Source: Gammaproteobacteria bacterium (GTDB lineage: Bacteria > Pseudomonadota > Gammaproteobacteria > Steroidobacterales > Steroidobacteraceae). Taken from it: a stretch of 64,000 bases of DNA. The notes beneath the pieces are model-generated. The model made no database searches. It worked only from the letters and a program-made list of their open reading frames with translations, and was not told the DNA's origin. A program made the position numbers and the translations under genes. The stretch lies in NCBI GenBank assembly GCA_017577615.1, contig PKRE01000005.1, forward strand, positions 62,001-126,000, read 5' to 3'. Below are positions 36,878 to 46,266 of this stretch, in pieces (the stretch's first letter is position 1; the number at the start of each line of letters is the position of its first letter).

Positions 36878-39800
36878 TCATTCCATCGCCAGCAAACTGG
36901 CGTTGCCGCCGACCGCGGCGGTGTTGATCGTCACAGTCTGCTCGGTTGCAAACCGATGCAGGTAGTGAGGCCCGCCTGCCTTCGGGCCGGTACCGGACAG
37001 GCCCGACCCACCGAACGGTTGCACGCCGACGACTGCGCCCACGATGTTGCGATTGACATAGACGTTGCCGGCACGCACGCGCGCAGCGATGTAGCGAGCC
37101 GTGGCGTCGACACGGGTATGAATGCCAAGCGTCAGCCCATAACCGGTGGCGTTGATCGCGTCGATGACCGCGTCCAGACGATTGGCCGAATAGCGCACCA
37201 CGTGCACGATCGGGCCGAATACCTCTCGCTGCAGCTGCGACAACGAGTCGATCTCCACCACCATGGGCGGGAAGAACACGCCCGCCTCGTGCTCCGGTCC
37301 CAGCCGACACGTGTGATACCAGCGCGCGCTCTGCTTGATCTTGGTCGCATGCGCCACGAGCGCTTCGCGCGAAGGCTCGTCGATAACAGGACCGACGTCC
37401 GTGGACAGCCAGCGCGGGTCGCCGATCTTGAGCTCGTCCATGTACCCGGTGAGCAGCTCGATCGCGCGATCGGCGATCTCTTCTTGAAGGAATAGCACGC
37501 GTGCCGCCGAGCAACGTTGCCCGGCGCTGTTGAACCCTGACTGCACAACGTCGATGACAACCTGCTCGAGCAAGGCAGAGCTGTCGACGATCATCGCATT
37601 CTGCCCACCAGTCTCGGCAATGAGTACGGCAATCGGCCCTTCCCGACTCGCGAGCGAACGATGTATGAGCTGAGCAGTCTCAGTCGAGCCGGTGAAGGCG
37701 ACACCGGCCACCCGTGGATCGGCCACGGCAAGCGCGCCGATCGTGCCTCCCTCGCCGAGGAGCAGGTGCAGCACTTCTTGCGGCACGCCCGCCTCGTGTA
37801 ACAGCTCGACCGCGCGCGTTGCCGCGAGCGGCGTTTGCTCCGCCGGCTTGGCAATCGCGCAGTTGCCAGCCGCAAGCGCCGCGGCAATCTGACCCGTGAA
37901 GATGGCAAGCGGAAAGTTCCAAGGGCTGATGCACACGAAAATCCCGCGCCCGCGCCAACGTAGCTCGTTGCTTTCACCGGTGGGACCAGGCAAGCGCATG
38001 CTCTCACCGAAATCTGCGCGCGCGCGACTCGCGTAATACCGCAGAAAATCGCTCGCCTCGCGCACCTCCGCGACGCTATCCGCGATCGTCCGCCCCGCTT
38101 CGCGCACGCAGTAGGCGAGCAGCTCCGGCATGTGTGCCTCGTACAGATCGGCCGCACGCTCGAGAATGCGTGCCCGTTCGCTCGCAGGCACCGCATCCCA
38201 TTCCCGCTGGGCATCGTGTGCCACCGCAAAAGCGCGCTCGACGTCCTCGGGCTGCGCGTGCTGCACCTCGCCGATCGTCTCGCGCCGGTTCGCCGGATTC
38301 GTGGCTCGCACCGCCGGCCCGCCCGTGCGCTTGCCAGCAACGATCGACACGCCGTGCCACAGCTTGCGCATGTGCACGGCCATCTGCGTCTCGATCGGGG
38401 ACCACTCCAAGGGATCGGCGAGATTCACGCCGCGCGAGTTCACTCGTTCGACACCGTACATCTGTCGCGGCAGGGGAATTTTCGGGTGCGCCTTATGCTC
38501 GAGCGCATCCACCTCCGCGACAGGGTCGCGCACGATGTCTGCTATCGGCGTGTCCTCGTCGACGATACGGTTGACGAAGGAAGTATTCGCACCGTTCTCG
38601 AGCAGACGCCGTACGAGATAAGGCAACAAGTCTTCGTGAGAGCCGACGGGTGCATAGACTCTGCAGGGCACGCCGAGCTTGCCTTCACCGACGATCTGCT
38701 CGTACAGCTCCTCACCCATGCCATGCAGGCGTTGGAATTCGAACGGTCGACCTGCTGCGAGCTCGAGCAATGCAGCGACAGTGTGCGCGTTATGCGTCGC
38801 AAACTGCGGATAGATATGCTCACCCGCCGCCAGTAGCTCACGCGCGCAGGCGAGATACGACACATCCGTGGATGCCTTGCGGGTAAAGACGGGGTAGCCG
38901 GCCAAACCGCGCTCCTGAGCGCGCTTGATCTCCGTATCCCAATAGGCGCCTTTAACGAGCCTGACGTTAAGCCGGCGTCTCGAGTCCTCGGCAAGCGCAC
39001 GAAGCCAACGCACCACATCGAGCGCACGCTTTTGATAGGCTTGCACAGCGAGACCGAAGCCGTCCCATCCGGCCAACTGAGGTGAGCGCGCAACGCGTTC
39101 GATGACCTCGAGCGAAATTTCCAGACGATCTGCCTCCTCTGCATCGACGGTCAGCGGCACGTTCTTGTCGCGCGCGAGCACGGCGAGCTCGTGCAAACGC
39201 GGCGCCAGCTCCGCCAGCACTCGCTCGCGTTGCGTGTACTCATAGCGCGGGAACAGCGCCGACAACTTCACGGAGACACTCGGCGCTTCCTCAGGTTCAC
39301 GCGCCGCATCGCTGGCGGCGGCGAGCGCCAAGATCGCGTGCCGATACGCCTCGAAGTAACGCTCTGCATCCCGCATCGTGAGCGCTGCTTCGCCCAGCAT
39401 GTCGAACGAATGTCTGTAATGGCGATGCTCCGGCTCTTGCGAGCGCTCGATGGCTTCCTCGATCGTGCGTCCCATGACGAACTGGCGCGCCATGATGCGC
39501 ATGGCCTGACGGAACGCCGCGCGCAGCACCGGCTCGCCGATGCGGCCTGCAACGCGCGCGACGAACCCGCGTGGATCGCGCATATCTGCGTCCGACGGAC
39601 GTACGATACGTCCCGTCAACATGAGTCCCCATGTCGACGCATTGACAAACAGCGACTCCGTATCGTTCAGGTGCGCAGCCCAGTCGCCTGCCCTGATCTT
39701 GTCTGCTATGAGCTTGTCCGCAGTTGCATCATCTGGAACTCTGAGCAGGGCCTCGGCGAGACACATGAGAATCACGCCCTCCTGAGAGGACAGATCGTAT

Positions 39801-40030
39801 TCCCTCAAGAAGGCATCGAGCCCCCATCTCTTCGTTCGTTGGGCGCGCACGTTCTCGACGAACGCGCGTGCTCTTGCGATGACGCGCAAGCTTTGCTCGG
39901 GTGTGAACCGTGCGCGATCGGCCAGCTCGCGAACGAGCTCTTCCTCGTTTGCCAGGTAGCGGTGATTGATTGCAGCAGCAACAGTTCGATCGGACGTCAC
40001 GTGCAAACGCTCAGCCAATTTCGTATACAA
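36878..40030 (-). CDS. putA: Bifunctional proline dehydrogenase / glutamate semialdehyde dehydrogenase
   Basis: PutA oxidises proline to glutamate in two steps. The 1,050 residues comprise an N-terminal helical part, the PRODH barrel (VSVKLSALFPRYEYTQRERV, RLVKGAYWDTEIKRAQ, residues about 180-460) and an aldehyde dehydrogenase domain (about 560-1,040) with AETGGQNAM, the catalytic Cys in SAGQRCSAARVLF and FGGSGLSGTGPKAGG. No N-terminal ribbon-helix-helix domain is present, so it should not bind DNA. The longest frame starts with TTG at 40030, overlapping the end of the DUF481 gene by 20 bases; GTG at residue 11 is the other option. Confidence 0.94.
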   Translation of the reverse strand: MYTKLAERLHVTSDRTVAAAINHRYLANEEELVRELADRARFTPEQSLRVIARARAFVENVRAQRTKRWGLDAFLREYDLSSQEGVILMCLAEALLRVPDDATADKLIADKIRAGDWAAHLNDTESLFVNASTWGLMLTGRIVRPSDADMRDPRGFVARVAGRIGEPVLRAAFRQAMRIMARQFVMGRTIEEAIERSQEPEHRHYRHSFDMLGEAALTMRDAERYFEAYRHAILALAAASDAAREPEEAPSVSVKLSALFPRYEYTQRERVLAELAPRLHELAVLARDKNVPLTVDAEEADRLEISLEVIERVARSPQLAGWDGFGLAVQAYQKRALDVVRWLRALAEDSRRRLNVRLVKGAYWDTEIKRAQERGLAGYPVFTRKASTDVSYLACARELLAAGEHIYPQFATHNAHTVAALLELAAGRPFEFQRLHGMGEELYEQIVGEGKLGVPCRVYAPVGSHEDLLPYLVRRLLENGANTSFVNRIVDEDTPIADIVRDPVAEVDALEHKAHPKIPLPRQMYGVERVNSRGVNLADPLEWSPIETQMAVHMRKLWHGVSIVAGKRTGGPAVRATNPANRRETIGEVQHAQPEDVERAFAVAHDAQREWDAVPASERARILERAADLYEAHMPELLAYCVREAGRTIADSVAEVREASDFLRYYASRARADFGESMRLPGPTGESNELRWRGRGIFVCISPWNFPLAIFTGQIAAALAAGNCAIAKPAEQTPLAATRAVELLHEAGVPQEVLHLLLGEGGTIGALAVADPRVAGVAFTGSTETAQLIHRSLASREGPIAVLIAETGGQNAMIVDSSALLEQVVIDVVQSGFNSAGQRCSAARVLFLQEEIADRAIELLTGYMDELKIGDPRWLSTDVGPVIDEPSREALVAHATKIKQSARWYHTCRLGPEHEAGVFFPPMVVEIDSLSQLQREVFGPIVHVVRYSANRLDAVIDAINATGYGLTLGIHTRVDATARYIAARVRAGNVYVNRNIVGAVVGVQPFGGSGLSGTGPKAGGPHYLHRFATEQTVTINTAAVGGNASLLAME

Positions 40031-40751
40031 GATTCAAAGTCGTCAACGTATCCGTGGTCGTGAATTCCTCCGGAGGATCTGTGTTGTACCGCACCGTATA
40101 GCCGATCGCTAGTGCGAGTGAGCTGAGTATTTTCACCTGAAGGCTGAGCTCGTTCTGTACGAACGTGTTGTGACCACCTGACTCGACGAGGAACTTGTTG
40201 AGGACCTTGGTCGTCTCGGTCAGTTGATGTTCGAAGTCGATCGATCCTTGCGCGATCGCGTTCGCCTCTCTTCTCCCTGGAATCAACGTGATACCGTCGG
40301 CGCTTAACGAATCGCGGGAACGCAGGGCCTTGTAACCGGCACCGATCTGAGCGGAAAGCTGGGTCACCGGGTCATCGAAAAAGCGCCAACCCAGTCCCGT
40401 GCCGTAGCTCGCCTGGTACTCGAAACCGCTGAATCGATCTTCTTCGTAACGTCCCGATACGAACCAAAATCCCCGGTCTCTGAAGTCGTAATCGGTCTGT
40501 TCGCGCACACCCCAGCGCTGGGTGATCGTGCCCGTGCTATCGGACGCGTATACACCGCCCAGCTCCAGGCGGTGCTTCCATCGAACGAAGTCGCGCTTGA
40601 TCTCGAGCTTGAGGTTGGCCGTATCGGTATCCGAGTTACCACGTGCGGCGACCAGACCTGCCTCGGCCTTCATGGCCCATTGGGCGTGCGCCATGACCGG
40701 ACACATACATACCATCAAGTAGAGTGCGTATTCGCGTAAGCGCGACATCAT
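40011..40751 (-). CDS. DUF481 family (YdiY-like) outer-membrane protein
   Basis: The 246 residues start with a signal peptide (LYLMVCMCPVMAHAQ) and continue as alternating beta-strands, with WAMKAEAGLVAARGNSDTDTAN typical of the DUF481 family, and end in a strand terminating LNLVYEIG. The strand pattern suggests a beta-barrel. GAGGAG lies before the ATG. Function is unknown; its 3' end overlaps the putA start, hinting at co-transcription. Confidence 0.85.
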   Translation of the reverse strand: MMSRLREYALYLMVCMCPVMAHAQWAMKAEAGLVAARGNSDTDTANLKLEIKRDFVRWKHRLELGGVYASDSTGTITQRWGVREQTDYDFRDRGFWFVSGRYEEDRFSGFEYQASYGTGLGWRFFDDPVTQLSAQIGAGYKALRSRDSLSADGITLIPGRREANAIAQGSIDFEHQLTETTKVLNKFLVESGGHNTFVQNELSLQVKILSSLALAIGYTVRYNTDPPEEFTTTDTLTTLNLVYEIG

Positions 40752-40901
40752 CGGATCTCCTCAACAGGGCGAAACGAGAGATAATGACAGACATGCTGCG
40801 TTCTCGCATGCTGTCCGCAGGTCGCAACCCACGCGCGCAAGCATCTATGCGGGCACGTCGTACCGGCCTATTGAGCGTCTGCCGGACAAGAGAGGATCAC
40901 C

Positions 40902-41765
40902 ATGGACACTACTCACAGCACTGCCGTCACCACGAGCACGTTCATGACGGAGGTCATCGAGGCCTCCACACAGCAGCCCGTTCTCGTCGATTTCTGGGCG
41001 CCTTGGTGCGCCCCGTGTCGCCAGCTGATGCCGATCTTGGAGCGGCTCGCGGCGGAATATGCAGGGCGGTTCAAGCTGGCGAAGATCAACACCGACGAAG
41101 AGCCCCAGCTTGCGCATCAGCTCGGCGTCCGCAGCCTGCCGACGGTTGTGTTGTTCAAGGACGGCACTGTCGTGGACCACTTCGTCGGACTGGTCCCCGA
41201 GTCCCAGATCCGCGCGTTGCTCGACCGGCATGTACCGCAGCCGCCCGAAAGCCCTCTGGACCGAGCGCTCACTCTGAAAGCCGCCGGTGATCGGGCAGCT
41301 GCACGTGCGGCGCTCGAGGAGATCCTCGCGCGAGAACCGAGCAACGTCGATGCGCAGGCTGAGCTTGCCGAACTGCGCCTGGAAGACGGCGATGTCGAAG
41401 CGGCGCGTGAGACGCTCGAGCGGCTGCGAGGCACGGAGCCGAATCACGCCCGCACCAAACGGCTCGCCGCGCTGCTCGAGTTCAGGGATGTCCTCGTCGC
41501 ACATCCGGATGTACGAGCACTCGAAGAGCGCGCGGAGCGTGAACCAGACAACCTCGACTTGCGCCATGCGCTGGCAGTCCATCGTCTCCTGGCGGGACAG
41601 CATGAAGCTGCGCTCGGTGCATGGCTCGATATGCTGCGCAAGCATCGTTCGTACAAGGACGATCTCGCACGACGCAGTCTAGTGCTCGCATTCGAGCTCC
41701 TTGGACCGAACGATCCGCTCGTCGCGAGCACGCGTCGCGAGATGGCGAAGGCATTGTTCGCTTGA
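40902..41765 (+). CDS. cnoX: CnoX/YbbN-like thioredoxin with TPR domain
   Basis: CnoX-type proteins combine a thioredoxin fold with TPR repeats and protect proteins from oxidation and aggregation, handing them to GroEL. Residues about 12-115 are the thioredoxin domain with an intact WCAPC active site and the cis-Pro in RSLPTVV; the rest (about 125-287) is helical TPR-like with Ala/Leu/Glu-rich repeats. Unlike E. coli CnoX, which lacks the first active cysteine, this one keeps both, so it may be a working reductase, as reported in some other lineages. It is a cytosolic protein without a signal. Confidence 0.9.
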   Translation: MDTTHSTAVTTSTFMTEVIEASTQQPVLVDFWAPWCAPCRQLMPILERLAAEYAGRFKLAKINTDEEPQLAHQLGVRSLPTVVLFKDGTVVDHFVGLVPESQIRALLDRHVPQPPESPLDRALTLKAAGDRAAARAALEEILAREPSNVDAQAELAELRLEDGDVEAARETLERLRGTEPNHARTKRLAALLEFRDVLVAHPDVRALEERAEREPDNLDLRHALAVHRLLAGQHEAALGAWLDMLRKHRSYKDDLARRSLVLAFELLGPNDPLVASTRREMAKALFA

Positions 41766-41859
41766 CAGGCGGCGTCAGCGCTCTGCGTCCGACGCACCCA
41801 GAAGGCCTGGCTGCTCGCATTCACAAGAGGCGCAGATCGCTTCGGCCGGGCAATCGAGG

Positions 41860-42675
41860 ATGGCTAAGATCCAGGCACTGTACATCTACCCGGTCAAATC
41901 CTGCCACGGTATCGCTGTCGATGCGGCACCGGTAACGCCGATGGGTTTCGTACACGATCGGGAATGGATGATCGTGGACCCGCACAATCGATTTCTCACG
42001 CAGCGCGAGGAACCGCGGCTCGCTCTCATTGTGCCGTCGTTCAGCGATGACCAGCTCGTACTCTCGGCCCCAGGACGCGAGCCGTTACGACTGCCGTTGG
42101 ACGCAACTGGCCCTGCTGTTGAAGCGATCATCTGGCGCGATCGGTGCGCGGCATTCGATCTTGGAGCAGGGGCTGCGACCTGGTTGAGCGAGCTTCTGGG
42201 CAGAGAAGTACGGCTCGTGCGATTCGATACGCGGCGTAAGCGCCCGAGCAGCACGGCGTTCACCGGTAAGCTCAAAGCGCTGAATCGGTTCTCTGACGCC
42301 TTTCCCTGGCTGCTTCTGTCGCAGGCCTCGCTCGACGATCTGAATCAGAGACTGTCCTTACCCGTGCCGATCGACCGCTTCCGACCGAACATCGTGATAG
42401 CGGACGTGCCTGCCTACGCCGAAGATCGCATCGACGAGATCAGCACCGGAGAGGTGCGGATGCGGCTGGTGAAGCCCTGCACCCGCTGTGCAATCACAAC
42501 CGTCGACCAGGAGAGCGGCGTGCGTGCCGGCGACGAGCCATTACGCACGCTGCGAACGTACCGCTTCGACAGGCGATTGCGGGGAGTGGTCTTCGGTCAG
42601 AACGCGATTCTCGTCTCAGGCGCTGGAAAGATATTGCGTGTCGGGCAACCCATCGCGATGGCGTGGAAGAGCTGA
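41860..42675 (+). CDS. MOSC-domain protein (YcbX-like)
   Basis: The 271-residue protein has an N-terminal MOSC beta-barrel domain (LYIYPVKSCHGI, FVHDREWMIVD) and a C-terminal MOSC domain with RFRPNIVI and the conserved Cys in KPCTRCAITTVDQESG. Such enzymes bind molybdenum cofactor and reduce N-hydroxylated bases or other substrates; YcbX of E. coli protects against hydroxylated purines. The ATG at 41860 sits behind GAGG. It is followed by a small gene on the other strand. Confidence 0.9.
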   Translation: MAKIQALYIYPVKSCHGIAVDAAPVTPMGFVHDREWMIVDPHNRFLTQREEPRLALIVPSFSDDQLVLSAPGREPLRLPLDATGPAVEAIIWRDRCAAFDLGAGAATWLSELLGREVRLVRFDTRRKRPSSTAFTGKLKALNRFSDAFPWLLLSQASLDDLNQRLSLPVPIDRFRPNIVIADVPAYAEDRIDEISTGEVRMRLVKPCTRCAITTVDQESGVRAGDEPLRTLRTYRFDRRLRGVVFGQNAILVSGAGKILRVGQPIAMAWKS

Positions 42676-42683
42676 GCGCCCGC

Positions 42684-42839
42684 TCAATCCTTGTTGGCGC
42701 GCTCTAAGTCCTGACGCACGTGGTCCCAGTCCTCGCGCACCACCGTCCGTTCGGGATCGAAGTCTTCGCTTTCGATCTCCACACGCGGCCGTGGCATCTT
42801 CACTGTCGCGTCCGGGTCATCTTCGCGCTCTATTGTCAT
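42684..42839 (-). CDS. Small acidic protein of 51 residues, unknown function
   Basis: The ATG at 42839 is preceded by GAGGGAG, and the frame converges on the MOSC gene. The product is very charged and acidic with no hydrophobic segment, so it is probably soluble and partly disordered. It contains two similar stretches, DPDATVKMP and DPERTVV, each with a Thr in an acidic context. I recognise no family. A strong ribosome site supports it, but only as a likely gene. Confidence 0.6.
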   Translation of the reverse strand: MTIEREDDPDATVKMPRPRVEIESEDFDPERTVVREDWDHVRQDLERANKD

Positions 42840-43102
42840 AATCGACTCCCTCGCAACGGGTACCCGTACCGTAATCGAGCCGGCGAGGAAGGGGTTGTGC
42901 AACGGGTCACAAACGTACAGCCGTTCGACACTCGACAGCACGCGGTGAGCACTGGAGCACATAGTCCCGCGACAAGCGAGCCGAGCGGCGCGCGTTTCGC
43001 TCGGACGAAGGTGTCGCAAGATGAGCCGAATCGGCGTAAGCAACCGCGCCCCTTGCGAACGTGTCAGAATTCCCGTGCTTCGTTTCTCCATCGGCTGTGC
43101 GC

Positions 43103-44164
43103 ATGAATCCCACTGGTCAATCGCTCGACGAGTTCTTTGCTGCTCACGTACGAATTGGTGCGCCACTCGCGCTCGCCACAGTGGTGAGCACCACGGGCTC
43201 CACGTATCGCAAGGCGGGCGCCCAAATGCTCATTGCGGCGGATGGGAGCAGCGCCGGGCTTCTAAGCGGTGGATGCTTGGAAACGGACCTGCTGGAACGG
43301 GCACGCAGTGTCATCGAGTCGGGAGACGCCATGCTGGTCGAGTACGACTCGCGCGGCCCGGACGACATCATCTGGGGCATCGGACTAGGCTGTGAAGGCA
43401 CGATGCGCATCCTGCTGAGCCGTCTCGATCCGGCTAACGCTTACGAGCCCTACGCCTTCGCGGCCCGATGTCGTGCTGCCGACCGCGCCGGCGCCATCGC
43501 GTTCGTCACGGCCACCGACGATCCGGAGCTTCCGCTCGGTCACGCATTCACGACCGAGGACTCAGCACATGCGCCGCCGGGGCTGCGCAGCGAGCTGGAA
43601 CGCCTGGCAAGCTCGGACAGCGCGAGCGCGCACCTCGATACTGCGAGCGCCTCGTTTCTCCTCATGCGCGTGCCCCTGCCGCTGCGCTTGCTCGTGCTCG
43701 GCGCCGGCCCCGATGCGATGCCGCTCGTGGACTTCGCCGGGCTGCTCGGATGGCACGTCACCGTGCTCGACCACCGCGCGGCCTACGCCGTCCCTGAGCG
43801 CTTTCCACGTGCACGCAAAGTTGCCGTGCGTCCAGCCAGCGAGCTCGTGGCAGAGCTGTGCGAGAGCCGCTACGACGCTGCAGTCGTCATGAGTCACCAT
43901 CTGCCCTCGGACGCGCACTACCTGCGTGCTCTCGCATCCAGCGATGTGCCCTACATCGGCCTACTCGGCCCGGCCGCACGACGCGCGCGCCTCATGAGCG
44001 AGCTCGGCGCCAGCGCACGCAACCTGGAGGGCAGGCTGTACGGTCCGGTCGGGCTCGACATCGGCGCCAACACGCCCGAGTCGATTGCGCTCGCCATCGC
44101 CGCCGAAATTCACGCGGTGCGCAGCGGCCGACGCGGCGGCCCGTGCTCAGCGACCAAGACGTAG
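43103..44164 (+). CDS. XdhC/CoxI-family protein
   Basis: XdhC-type proteins bind and sulfurate molybdenum cofactor for xanthine dehydrogenase-type enzymes. The 353 residues (ATG at 43103) have the N-terminal XdhC_CoxI domain with TTGSTYRKAGAQML, LSGGCLE and GLGCEGTM, and a C-terminal Rossmann domain starting LVLGAGPDAMPL, with VMSHHLPSDAHYLRAL and YIGLLGPAARRARL. No molybdo-hydroxylase gene is beside it, though the MOSC gene nearby is also molybdenum-linked. A GTG at 43061 would add 14 residues. Confidence 0.9.
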   Translation: MNPTGQSLDEFFAAHVRIGAPLALATVVSTTGSTYRKAGAQMLIAADGSSAGLLSGGCLETDLLERARSVIESGDAMLVEYDSRGPDDIIWGIGLGCEGTMRILLSRLDPANAYEPYAFAARCRAADRAGAIAFVTATDDPELPLGHAFTTEDSAHAPPGLRSELERLASSDSASAHLDTASASFLLMRVPLPLRLLVLGAGPDAMPLVDFAGLLGWHVTVLDHRAAYAVPERFPRARKVAVRPASELVAELCESRYDAAVVMSHHLPSDAHYLRALASSDVPYIGLLGPAARRARLMSELGASARNLEGRLYGPVGLDIGANTPESIALAIAAEIHAVRSGRRGGPCSATKT

Positions 44165-44238
44165 GTAGGGAATAGGGACGAATGGCGCGCGCTAGAATGG
44201 TGTGACTGCTGTGCCCGACCTCGCATCGGAGGCTTCCG

Positions 44239-44640
44239 TTGCCCAAGCCAACCTCGTCGACATCGCCGGACACGCACTCCATCCGCATAGACAAGTGGTT
44301 GTGGTGCACGCGTTTCTTCAAGAGTCGTTCGCAAGCGACGGCCGCGGTTACTGGCGGTCTCGTGCATGTCAACGGTGAGCGAGTCAAGCCGTCACGGACC
44401 GTGCAGATCGATGACCGGGTGCGCATCACGCGCGGTGACGCCCGCATCGAGGTAATCGTGCAAGGGCTCCCGCTTCGGCGCGGCCCGGCAGCGGAGGCTC
44501 GCGCTCACTACGTCGAAACACCGGAAAGCATCGCGGCGCGTGAACGGCGTCGCGAGTTCGCGCATCTGCTAGCGCCGGCACCTGCGACACGACCAGACAA
44601 GCACGCCCGTCGTGCATTGCGCGAGCTGAAGAAACGTTGA
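44239..44640 (+). CDS. hslR: Heat-shock protein 15 / S4-domain RNA-binding protein
   Basis: Hsp15 binds free 50S subunits carrying nascent peptide and helps recycle them. The 133 residues have an N-terminal S4 domain (SIRIDKWLWCTRFFKSRSQA, GGLVHVNGERVKPSR) and a basic C-terminal tail. The TTG start at 44239 is supported by CGGAGG seven bases upstream. The gene lies 55 bases before the wider open frame of the broken glpD. Confidence 0.92.
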   Translation: MPKPTSSTSPDTHSIRIDKWLWCTRFFKSRSQATAAVTGGLVHVNGERVKPSRTVQIDDRVRITRGDARIEVIVQGLPLRRGPAAEARAHYVETPESIAARERRREFAHLLAPAPATRPDKHARRALRELKKR

Positions 44641-44769
44641 CACGTCGGGGTGCGCACACACGCCGTCGGGTAGCCATCCGCCGTTCACTCCCGAGTGTTG
44701 CTCCACTCCGTGGTCAGGTCTTTGACCGAGCCTTACCATCGTCGCTTTCTGGCAATCGTAGGAGCTCTC

Positions 44770-46174
44770 TTGTCGCATCCAGCATGCGTCGATCTGCTCG
44801 TCATCGGCGGCGGTATCAACGGCGTCGGCATCGGGCGTGACGCCGCCGGACGCGGTTTGAGCGTCGTGCTGATCGAGCGGGCAGACCTCGCCGCTGGCGA
44901 GCGTCTCCCCGAGCTTGCGCCTCACCTGGTCGTCCCGATCCGCTTCGTGCTGCCCTATGCGCCGGGGCTGCGCCCACGTTGGCAGATTCGACTCGGGCTG
45001 TTCGTATACGACCGTCTCGGTGGTCGCAGGCGTCTGGCTGGCTCGGGTACCATCGATCTCTCACCAGCGCCCTTCGGCGAAGGGCTGCAGGATCATTATC
45101 GAGACGGGTTCGTCTATTCCGACTGTCGCGTCGATGACAGTCGACTGGTCGTCGCGAACGCAGTTGACGCGGCAGCTCGCGGAGCACGTATTCTCACACG
45201 CACCGCGTTCGTCTCCGCCGCAGAGCGAAATGGCTGTTGGCATGTTGTGTGTGAGGAGACTGAGCGATGCCAGCGCTTTGAGCTGCAGGCCCGCGCCATC
45301 GTCAACGCCGCTGGACCTTGGATCGAGAAGGTGCTCGCAGGCATCGCGGGCATCAAGGTCGCAACGAGGGCTCGGCTCGTGAAGGGCAGCCACATCATCG
45401 TGCCGCGCATCTACCCGGGCGACGCCGCGTTCCTGCTACAGCTTCCGGACAGACGTGTCGTGTTCGCGATCCCATACGAGCGCGCCTTCACACTCATCGG
45501 CACGACTGATGTCGAATACGACGGTGATCTCGACCACGTCGCGATCACCGATGCCGAAGTGCGCTACTTGTGTGATGCAGTCAACCGCTATTTGCGTCGA
45601 CAGATCACCGCCGCTGATGTTCGTGCAACTTTTGCAGGAGTGCGCGCGCTCGTCGACGATGCCGCACGTGACGCGTCGAAGATCACACGTGACTACCGGC
45701 TGGAGCTCGCTAGCGGTAGCGGCGGCGCACCGGTGTTGTGCGTCTTCGGGGGCAAGATCACCACTTATCGTCGACTTGCCGAGCTGGCAGTGGAGCGCTT
45801 GGCGCGTGTGCTCGGCAGGTCTGGCGCCGCGTGGACACACCGCGCTCCTTTACCGGGTGGCGACATACCACACGGGGATCTCGAACATTTCGTGCGCGAC
45901 GTGCAACGTCGCTGGCGCTTCCTGTCCGGCAAAAATGCACAGCGCCTCGCCCGTGCATACGGAACGCACGTCGAGCGTATCCTGGGCAATGCACGCTCTG
46001 CGGCGTCGCTCGGCGACGAATTCGGTTGCGGACTGAGCGAGGCGGAAGTCGATTACCTACGTTTGCAGGAATGGGCGTGCACCGTTGACGATGTTCTGTG
46101 GCGACGCACGAAAGCTCGGTATACATTTTTCCGGCAACCAACGCGATCGGCTTGCTCGCTTCCTGGCGCGATAG
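44770..46174 (+). pseudogene. glpD: Glycerol-3-phosphate dehydrogenase, damaged (deletion plus frameshift)
   Basis: GlpD oxidises glycerol 3-phosphate at the membrane. The TTG at 44770 follows AGGAG and opens SHPACVDLLVIGGGINGVG. Two lesions are visible. First, near 44894 the sequence jumps from IERADLAAG to ERLPELAPHLVVP, losing about 40 residues that normally include the invariant KLIHGGLRYLE segment. Second, at the A-run 46111-46113 one extra base shifts the frame: read one base later, the sequence gives KLGIHFSGNQRDRLARFLAR and a stop at 46172-46174, which is how this family ends. Without that correction the frame runs on into kbl. The rest (YSDCRVDDSRLVVANA, AAGPWIEKVL, GIGKITTYRRLAE-like) is well kept. 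The gene is probably inactive, or one lesion is a sequencing error. Confidence 0.8.
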
Positions 46175-46266
46175 GCCGCACGACGACGCATCGTTCCTCT
46201 GCCAACGCTGTGCCGTTCCTGATCTTGAGGCACAATGAGCCGTGTCCTGACAGCGAGCAGCCGGTC

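Noticed and set aside
42856..42867. Operator suggested by the 12-bp palindrome ACGGGTACCCGT before the small acidic gene
   Set aside because: Twelve-base palindromes are common in GC-rich DNA and there is no promoter evidence around it.
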